Shown: positions 55,446-64,000 of the stretch, piece after piece
Layout: every line of letters starts with the position of its first letter
Numbering within the stretch: the stretch's first letter is position 1
Assembly (NCBI GenBank): GCA_021234155.1
Contig: JAJEKV010000783.1
Span: 27,985-91,984 of the forward strand
Reading direction: 5' to 3'
Source of the DNA: Isoetes taiwanensis
Taxonomy: Eukaryota; Streptophyta; Lycopodiopsida; Isoetales; Isoetaceae
Length of the DNA stretch: 64,000 nucleotides
Translations under genes and position numbers: made by a program
The notes under the pieces: generated by a model
Database searches by the model: none
Seen by the model: the letters and a program-made list of their open reading frames with translations, nothing else
What the model was told of the DNA's origin: nothing

Positions 55446-57800
55446 CGCCGAAAGCAGTAGCTCCAAACTTGGATTTCTTCGTTCCAAACTTGATTTCTTC
55501 GCGGAGCGCCATTCGAAGTTTTTCGCTTTGTTGCCGATGGCTCCTCCTTTCCATTCTTAGATCTAAAAGATTCACTCCACTCGCAGCATTGTTGCCAAGC
55601 TTACCCATGGTACATTTGCGCTCAAAATTTTGGGTTTTTCTCACATCCGCGCGTGTCATTTCTTTAATGGGCGATTCGCAATGGCAACACATCCGGCCAG
55701 GGCCAGGGCATTTTCGCGGTTCTCGCTTTTGCATTAAAAATCAAGCTTGTGGAAATTTTTGCATGCGTGCATTCTTTTCATCCGATGGGTTATGTGCAAG
55801 GGAATATTTGGTCCCATCATTAAGCAAGATGGAGCTCCGGTGAACCTTAAGTGGAGAACTAAATGTAGCCTGATCGTGGTAAAAGCTTCCTCAGATACAT
55901 AGCATTCTCGCCAAAAAATGCATGCCGGAGTTAAATTTCCAATGTCCCGGGCGGCTCGCTACCTAGGTTTTAGCAGTTGATATGGTTCTCGTGTACTCCG
56001 TGATCCGCTAAACTCGCCTTGCATCGCTCCATTTTTATGTTTTGCTTCATGCAAAGCAAGCCGCTGCTAATTTAACAAAATCTATAAGAACATGATTTCC
56101 ATTGCGCACCATTATCTTGCTAATTTGTTACCATTGAGGTGCCGGAAGGAGGAACACGGCTTCTTTTTGCCGGATACCCATTGTTTAATCTTCTTGGAGT
56201 TGTTTAGAAGAGCGTGATGGATGCACTCAGATCCGCATGCACACAATACCGGATATTATGCTGTTATTTGATCAGCCTAAAATAGACCGGGTCGGGCCAG
56301 GCCGGGATACGCAGACCGGCCTTTTGTGCTCATGCCAACATGGCTTAATGTATCCAAGCCCGGATGATGAGAGTAAAGGCATCTCCGAGATGACAATTGT
56401 GGGAGCAACATAGCTTTGTTCATGCACAAGGGAGTGAAGCATGAATATACACAACCCACCATCACGTATGTTTCGCTTTTGCATCTATAACATTTTTCTT
56501 CACAAAATAATTGTTTTAACATAACTGGCGCTTGATTTTGAAGGTTTCAAGAAGAATTGCCAAATTCCGGGCTTATCATGTAGATCAAGCGCCAAGCTTC
56601 AAATTAAGATGAAGTTTTGTGATTGATTGGCAACCGGGTTAAAAGAGCATTTTTATTTCTCATAGGAGGACAAAAAGTTTTGTCGTGGTTACAAGAGCCT
56701 TTTCTTTGACATTGATTGTGTTGTAATTAGAACCATATTAGATGTTACCGCTCACGATTTGTAACCCGCCAGCCTAAATTGATGGAAGAATATGAACTTT
56801 TCTCGGTCTCGCTTTTAGGGCGGGTATAAATTCTGGCCTATAACAAAGTAGTCTTTTTCCGTAAAGGAGAACACAAGATCCGTCTGTTTTCGCGGGTACC
56901 GCGGGCGATTTTCATATGTGTTTTATGCTTAACTGCCACCGCTAATTGATAAATCACCAAAGATTGGATGTGATCCAGAATGATTATCATATATGGGATA
57001 AATGTTGAAGCTCGGCCGGCCAGAAACATTCTAATCTTGCTTACATTATTTCGCGACCGAGAATCACGCTTCCAATTTAGCAAACCCAGTATTGTTGCAC
57101 TTTTGACTTAATATGGCATGTTCAAAGGTATATGGAAAGAAAGTGTGGGCTATGTTTTTCCTATCGAAAGTGATTATGCTAGATAACCCGCGGTGGGTTG
57201 TTGCCTTGTTGTTGGATTAGCAGTTGTTGAAACCCGACCTATTAGGTAGGAGCCGCCAATTATGCCGCAAATGAGTGATGAGGCTGCTAACGCCCATTGT
57301 ACTTTTGACTATCCATATCGTAATTCCTTTTTTTTTTTCTTCCCTTTGCTGGGAGATAGATTAGCGTATGTTGTTTAATCAAACACTTTTTGTTGTTGCC
57401 GCACATGGAGCACAATTCTGAATTTGCTTGTTGCAATGTAAATCAACTCAAAACCTTCCTGACCGCTTTTATTAGTGTAAATTTGCTCCGTGAGGTATGA
57501 TCTATAGCTGGATCCATTTGTTGATAGCTAGGTTAGGCATTTGTTGAAGGCTTTTCCTTTGATTTTTTTATGCTAATACGTAAAATTGAATCTGGGCTTA
57601 TGATAAATGATGTAATCGCTTGTGGAAACTAGTTGTTCCCGGTCCGCTAGTAGAACCGGGGTTGTGGCATTATGCGCTTGGATTGTGCTAGTGATATGTA
57701 GATCGAATTTTTCGTTTTATGGCAGGGTTGGGCAGGGGTTTATTTTTCATGGAGGTACTGGTCGATTTTGCATTACATCAAGATTTCGGAGCTCTTTCTA
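55446..57800. other. No gene supported
   Basis: An open frame at 55352-55843 (+) and overlapping minus-strand frames show no recognisable domain. CG-rich substitutions suggest many sequence errors. Confidence 0.4.
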
Positions 57801-60800
57801 GAAAGATCGTTTGATTATGACTGTGTTGTTGCAGGTTAATTCGCTGGTTGTTATTGCAGCCTTACAAAACTATGGCCAGTTAGGAAATTGCAGTGGCTTT
57901 GGTTTTTTGAGAAGCTGGTTATAGAGAGAGAAGGATTCTGGGGACACAAAGCAGTCTGACCAAACTATATTGTCAATTCATTGTGAGAAGCTCTTCGTTC
58001 ACTCTGCTTCTTCTTTCATTCGTCATTAACTGTGATAATGTTTTTCTTCTTTTGCAAAAGAGAATAACTACCCGACATGTGCAAAGATGTATATGTGTCT
58101 GTGGTAGATTATTTTGGTCATACGGTGGATCCAATATGCTCATATACACTTCTCGCTCTTTCAGAATTATGTAATCATCCACCTTAAAGTTCTACAGATT
58201 CTGCAACCTATTTATCTTTCTGTGGAAGGTCAGACAAGTGCATTTGTTGATCCAGCATTTATTAATCTAGCTTGCTCGTGTTTTAATTTGATTATTTGAC
58301 AAATTACCGTGAATCGCAAGTATTTGCATGCAAGATAGCAAAGAACTTGTTCCCTAGCAATGGATCCATTCAAGGTCAAAAAATGCGATCAGATATTCAT
58401 GTTTTTCATCCCTTTAGTAATCCAATCGTATGGATTTATTGTATCTAAGGTTGATGCTACGCGAGATGACCCACGAAGAGGTATGTTTTTTCCCGAGGCA
58501 ACCTTGTTTCGCTCGTCACCATCATGAATGTACCAATGCAGGGTTGACATGGCGGACCCAATCCTCCCCGTTATTTCTAAGTCGAACGCGTTGTTTGTGG
58601 TTATTGCCATGGCAAAAAAAAAAAAGTGGCAAAACAATTTACCGGAAAGTGGGGCAATAACGTGAAGTTTTTGGTAATTTAAGACTTTAAGCTATTAAAT
58701 TTTGCTCTGTATGCTTTTTAAGCTAATAAATTTTGGTCGAGTATGCTATTTGATCTCTTGCGCTTCTTCACAAGGTCGTTGGAAGTAAAACAGTGAAAAG
58801 TTTTCATGTCATTGTTCTCAGGGTTTTCCTTTAAATTTAGGACATTCTAGAAATGATCGTGGAGAAATTTTGAGTCGCTTTAGAGGCCGACATAATGTGC
58901 TCAATCGGCCTGCTAGCAATTTCTTTTATTGCTTCGCTTGCTTTTCGATCGCTTGAAGCGATTATAGTCTTTGCATGTAACATTTGCGTATTCTCGACCG
59001 TGGTGGCTTGAATCTCATCCATTGGGTTGTAAATTTTATTCCTTGCAAATCATGAAGCTAGAAGCCATTGTTGAGCGTGGCGTAAATCATGCTAGTGGAT
59101 TGTTTTGCTATTTTCGGGTTTATATTGGTCTGCTTTTGGTGTTATAGGTGCCTCTTGGCTGTGTAATTGTTTGTTGAACCATCATTTGATCTCGCTAGGG
59201 TCTTCTTGTGCATTAACTTTGTGTCCGCTTGGTCGATTTTTGCAAAGATAGTCATGAATCCGTGTTTTAGGGGCCATGTCCCTAAAGGAGCTTGCCAAAT
59301 TTGGGGATTTGCTCATACCGTCCAAATCGCCTTCTGCCTTAGATAATTTGAATCTTCCTTTAAAATAAAATATGTGTTTTGCAAGTTTCATGTCTATTTT
59401 GCTTAAGGGAGATAGAATAAATCGCCACCAATAAGATTTGTTGAAAGAGTCAAGATCTTCCGAGCCAAGAAACCAATTTCGCTTTGTGTATGGCGAGGTG
59501 TCATCTTAGATCTCGCCTTTGAAACAATCGAAGATCTTCCAAGCGGTTAAGAAAGCCTCATTTTATGACTTACTTCAATGAGTTATTGAGTTTGTCTTGC
59601 TTCAGTAACCGATATGCTCATATCCGATATTTAAAGCCTATTCCATGGTCGCCCCACATGTGTTCTCAACCAGGCCAAGATGCAATCAAGGCAAGTCATG
59701 AAGATAGTATTCCATCATTTTCCGTAAAACCATATGGCGCTTTATCAAACTTTTCACAAGATCCAATTTCAATGCCCGATGGCTCGGGCAAAGATTCGTG
59801 ACATGGAAAAAAATGTCGAAAGCATTATTTCCGTGTATTTGTATGCCCATAAAGATGAGATGCACTAAGTTTTGCACTCGCGGCATGATCTATGAAGAGT
59901 TAGAAGCGTGCATGGTTAAATGTTTGTATGGGACACATACATGGATTGCCATACTTAGTCTGCCAAAAATGAAACAAAATTAAGCATGTGTTTCTAGTAG
60001 AGTTCGGCCTGTAAACCAAAATGAGATATAGCAACTGCAATGTTTGATGTCTTTCAATAAGTGTCATACTTCTCTGGGACATGCAAGAGAATTCAAGTAC
60101 ATTGAGGGAGATTGCCTGCAGCCATGCATGCTTTGCAGAATCGTTAGCGGATTTGCACAGCCCCTTATAATTGCCGGTCAATGGATCATGCGATTTTATG
60201 CTATTTTTGCAAGAGCCGTCGTTTATTGGGGATCCCATTCAGTCGATATATCAACATTTTCGTGAGATATACCGATGTGGACTTTCCGTAAAATGATGTC
60301 TCAACCAAAATTCTAATTAACAAATTACTATCATAAATATTTTGGGAAATGACAGAGCTCTCATTTAGCCGTGAAGAGGATGAGCTTGGCTGGAGGCCTC
60401 AACCCACTTCCGCAGTAAGAAAATTTCTATTGCTTCTTTTTGGGCTTCATTGCATAGTTGTCTCCGAATAACACTCAATCATTTTTGCAGCGATGACTAG
60501 TTTGAGTGATGCAAGGATCTACATTAAATTTCACGAAGTTCTTTTCTCTCTTCCGCTTACGCTCAATATTTATATGGATATGGAAAGCCTTCAAACCTCA
60601 TTCCATAAACGGTTTCTAGGATTCACGTTATATATCTTAAATGCCAAAGATGTGTTCCATATGTATTGCTTCTAACATTTTAGTGTCCGCTTACTCTCAC
60701 ATCTCAGAGAGTTCAATAGGTTTATTGAACTATGCACATGATGGAACCATCGGTTTATTTCGTTGTTACCTTTGGGACAAAGGACGCTTCAGCTTGTGGG

Positions 60801-63290
60801 AGATTATTAGATGTTGTAAGCAAACATAAAATGTCATAGACAAATATTTCGTGCATGCTAGAGACAACGAACCTTTGTCATCACAATTTGATAGGAGCTG
60901 TATTTACAAACATGTGAGTTCCCCTATGCATGTAACTTTGCAACAATTTACCATTTTACTTTGGACATCGTTGTTTTGGAGGTTCTTTGGCATTGAAGAT
61001 GAGTCTTCAAAGATATTGTTGATTTTTGCTCCTTTTCTTGCTGATTTTTGTGCAATGTCTTAATGTTTGCAAATCCAATGTTTCGTGAACCGCAACAATA
61101 GGACGCATCAACAAAGCATGTTCTATAATGTTTTGTAAGATTTTTGCACAAGCTCCAAAATTGTAAGGTCACAAAGATTTTTGGGAATTGCAATGTCATA
61201 TTCGCGGACCACCAAATCATTGCCTATGACCAAATGTTTGTCGCTTTCAACTTTCGTAAAAAACATGCTCGTAAGTTTTTGCCCGAGGTTATGTTGTGCC
61301 TTATTTTGGAATATATTAGCAAAGATGCCCAATCAATGCCATAGTTGCGCTGGAAACCATTTCATCGGTGTAAATATTTTGTTTTATATTTGGCATGTTC
61401 ATGATGATGAATCATTTTTGCAGCCATAATCGGGTTTGACCTAGATTGTCGCCTTTCTATTTCTTTTGAATGATAACATTACATGAATTGTTTTGCGGTG
61501 TGACTTCTCCCGATGAATTTCATTATTACAACTCGATAGGGACTTCAAGATTCTGCATACGCCCTGAATGTTCTTGTCTCTTATTTTCGCTTTTTGTCCT
61601 GGGCATACAAAGTATGCCTTTTAACCGCCTTACAAGATATTTAGTGCAAATAAACCCCATGCTTCTTTAAACTCAAGTAAAATGTGGTAAAATATGCGCA
61701 AGAATTGCGAAATGTAAGTGCATAAATTAAAATGGACCTTGTTAAAGGACCCTCTACTTTAACATCTTGATTATTGTTCATGCACCTTGGTGTTATTCTC
61801 GATATACAATGCCTGACATGTAGCTTTGTTCTTGCCTTGCATTTATAGGAAGTTATTCGAGCAGACACTCCTCATCTCTTATCACTCCTCATCTCTCGGC
61901 CGGAGGCGATGCATGCTAAAGGAGATAATCGCATGTAATTGTATATGCTAAAATAAGTATCCGAATTGACTTCATCTTCCAATCTTAGCCGATAAGGCCC
62001 GGCTTTCATAGGAAGCTAATTTGGCTTATGGCTTGATGTTGCTTACCAAACAATGTAGATTTTGAAATAAGCAATATAAGATCAATATGCATGTGTGTTC
62101 CTGTTCTTCAATTAGTTTAATTATTTGGAGAATCTTTTAGTTAGGTATTTTTATCATTATTATTCCCTGTAATTTGACAATTATATTTTTACAAGAACAT
62201 TTTTTTCTAGATTCGACTTTTTGGGATTACCTTGAGGGCAGCTTTTGTTAGATACTTTTGATGTGGGCAAACGGGTCGCCTAACACTTTTCCCCGCATGT
62301 ATGTCTTGCTATCTGCTTTCTCCGCTTTTTGTTGTGAAGCTTATTTGGACTAATGGGCGTAATGAGGCAACGGATGGTCTTGTTGGTGGAGTTCATTACG
62401 CCTAGAGTCCCATGCGCTTTAGGAATTGCTACAAGTCGATGGAACATATCAAGGCAAACAATCATTCGGGGTACATATTCTATCCCTAGAAAAAAAAAGG
62501 GTTTTTATTTTATTTTGGAAACTTAGGTTGTAGCCGGACTGTAGTTCGTTTCACGAATTCATTCTCGTGATTCTCGATTTTCAATTTTAAGTGGAAGTGA
62601 AACCGAATCGACACTTCTCCCCACTGCGTCTTTACAAATGAATGGAGCCCCGGGGTCGTTTTTTCGATGAAGCTTTTCGCCTCATTTTGATGCAGCATCG
62701 TAACCCAAATTTTTAAGTAGTGTATGCTATCATCTTGTGTTTCATCGCCAATTCCAGAGAATTTAACTATTTTCACCTCTCTCGTGGAAATCCTCGTGTA
62801 TGATAGCTATTATACTAGTAGTCTTTGAGACATTTTTGAATCTTTCTCGGTTATTTTGATTAATTTGAGATGAGTCATGCAGTGTTTTATGGAGTTCTCG
62901 CTACTGATGTGATATTGGAACAAAGAAACTATGTTTATGAATGTAATATTTCTTCACACTAAGATGATGCATATGGTTCTCCAGACAATTATTTTAGAAG
63001 AAAAAATTTGTCCAACTAGTCCGCAGCTTGAAACAATGGTCATTGACAATTTTGGGCACCCTCTTGTGCTTGGCAGTCCCTTTGTTTTGTGTATTTGGAA
63101 TTTTTGTTGACCGAGCACAATGAGCTTTGATTGTGGCGCTTTGTCATTATCTTCCCCACCATCTTACACTCTAATAATGAATGAAAAATTGTTTCATTGT
63201 TAATCAACTGAGAGATGTATGAGCAACTACCGATATTTAGTCGTTTCTAGAATTGTGTAGCTACATCGTTGTTTTGAATACCGCCAAGGT

Positions 63291-63292
<2 letters not shown>
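57801..63292. other. Intron-like or intergenic sequence, no gene supported
   Basis: Mostly T-rich with scattered GCAG| and GTATG-type sites, so introns of a gene are possible. 57830-58280 and 60010-60170 have normal CAG/CTG content and look better sequenced, but I could not assemble an exon chain. Short open frames (58430-58660, 60044-60265, 61181-61429) show no family resemblance. Confidence 0.4.

Positions 63293-63321
<29 letters not shown>
63293..63321 (-). repeat. Oligo(T) run (29 T)
   Basis: Could be the poly(A) tail of a retro-insertion lying on the minus strand to its right (63322 onward). No domain is identifiable in the adjacent sequence, and a homopolymer repeat alone is also possible. 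Confidence 0.5.
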
Positions 63322-64000
63322 GGGCAACCGAATGAAATGCACGATCCTGGACAATTCCACTCAAAAACATTTTGCAAACTAAAATAATGTTGAAAGATCG
63401 GTAATTAACATAAAATCATTTTGCTTTTGGGCCTTGGTTTGCACTCTCCCGATTGGCTCCGGAATATAAAAAGGAGCAAAATACCCTTCCTTGCTTCCTA
63501 TAAGAATGGTACATCGGATCTAGCATGAGGGTGGCAAGCCGAAAGGCCACAGAAGCCCTCAAATTTCTCAATTGTATACTTTTGTCCTTTAGGGAAGATT
63601 TTGACACGAGTGGATGCAAGAAGAGTTGTAACCTAAGCTATTGATCAGGTCTTGAAGGGCGCCTCGAATTTGATAGCTCATTGAGTTGTGCAACCGCTGG
63701 AATGAAAGTTAATCCAAGGTAAAAAGTATACACCATCGTGATGGATAAGACTATACCTACTTTAAATGTATTATCATTGCATAAAGTAGGTCCAGCTTGT
63801 TGTAATCCGCTTTTGCATAGAACAGAGGTCCTATTCTTTCTTCAAAAGGGAGCCAATTTAGTAGCATATCCTTGTTATCCACCATTCACCCAATTCAAGT
63901 AACAATATTTTCTTGAGATGGGTTCAATGATTTTGAACCCGATTTTTTGCATCCAACTCCGTAGAAATGTTGCATGATAATCGTTGGAACCTAGAGCTTT

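Noticed and set aside
63322-64000. Antisense LINE open reading frame
   Set aside because: The oligo(T) run suggests a retro-insertion, but the minus-strand translation is broken and I could not match any LINE motif with confidence.

Overview
The window looks like nuclear DNA from a land plant, probably one with a large transposon-rich genome. Three things support this. A spliced minus-strand gene near 51 kb encodes a protein resembling the C-terminal RidA/YjgF region of plant DPH6 (diphthine-ammonia ligase). The introns are GT-AG. Differences between near-identical repeat copies cluster at CAG/CTG trinucleotides, which is what base-calling errors at CHG-methylated cytosines would produce. The species cannot be named from the sequence.

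From 1 to about 35.7 kb the window is filled by head-to-tail copies of three diverged families of one retroelement type, called here families 1 (1-9425), 2 (9427-23227) and 3 (25028-35731). Each complete unit is 7.2-7.65 kb and reads, on the + strand: (TA)n tract; a direct repeat of about 3 kb (pseudo-LTR, pLTR) holding ORF1, a small protein with a SAP-like start and an acidic tail; a candidate intron with a strongly conserved folded RNA; a twin-hairpin motif ending at a TATATAT; ORF2, an unrecognised protein of about 550 residues with a Cys/His cluster; ORF3, a reverse transcriptase of about 700 residues whose motifs match Penelope-like elements (PLEs) without a GIY-YIG endonuclease; a GC-rich 3' hairpin; then the next (TA)n tract. 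The downstream partial copies (20378-23227, 32681-35731) stop at the same internal TATATAT and therefore act as the second pLTR.

The family-3 element lies inside a symmetric structure of roughly 14 kb: (TA)n, a GATTC-rich satellite, a unique arm of about 200 bp, the element, the same arm inverted, the same kind of satellite inverted, and (TA)n. From 37.5 to 47.1 kb there are three copies of a fourth unit with no ORF2 or ORF3. It shares the TA junctions, the folded intron element and the 3' hairpin, so it is probably a non-autonomous relative.

From 47.2 to 50 kb I see no gene. 50-53.2 kb holds the DPH6-like gene and further candidate exons on the minus strand. 54.8-55.45 kb is a long inverted repeat around a (TA)n core. 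55.5-64 kb is intron-like or intergenic sequence, visibly error-laden, in which I can support no gene.

Working model (inference): ORF1, ORF2 and ORF3 are made from one or a few transcripts with alternative splicing. ORF2 and ORF3 each begin directly after an AG and often have no ATG at the conserved start. The RT copies the transcript, and the TA tracts mark where copies are joined. Many apparent frameshifts are probably sequence errors rather than true decay.
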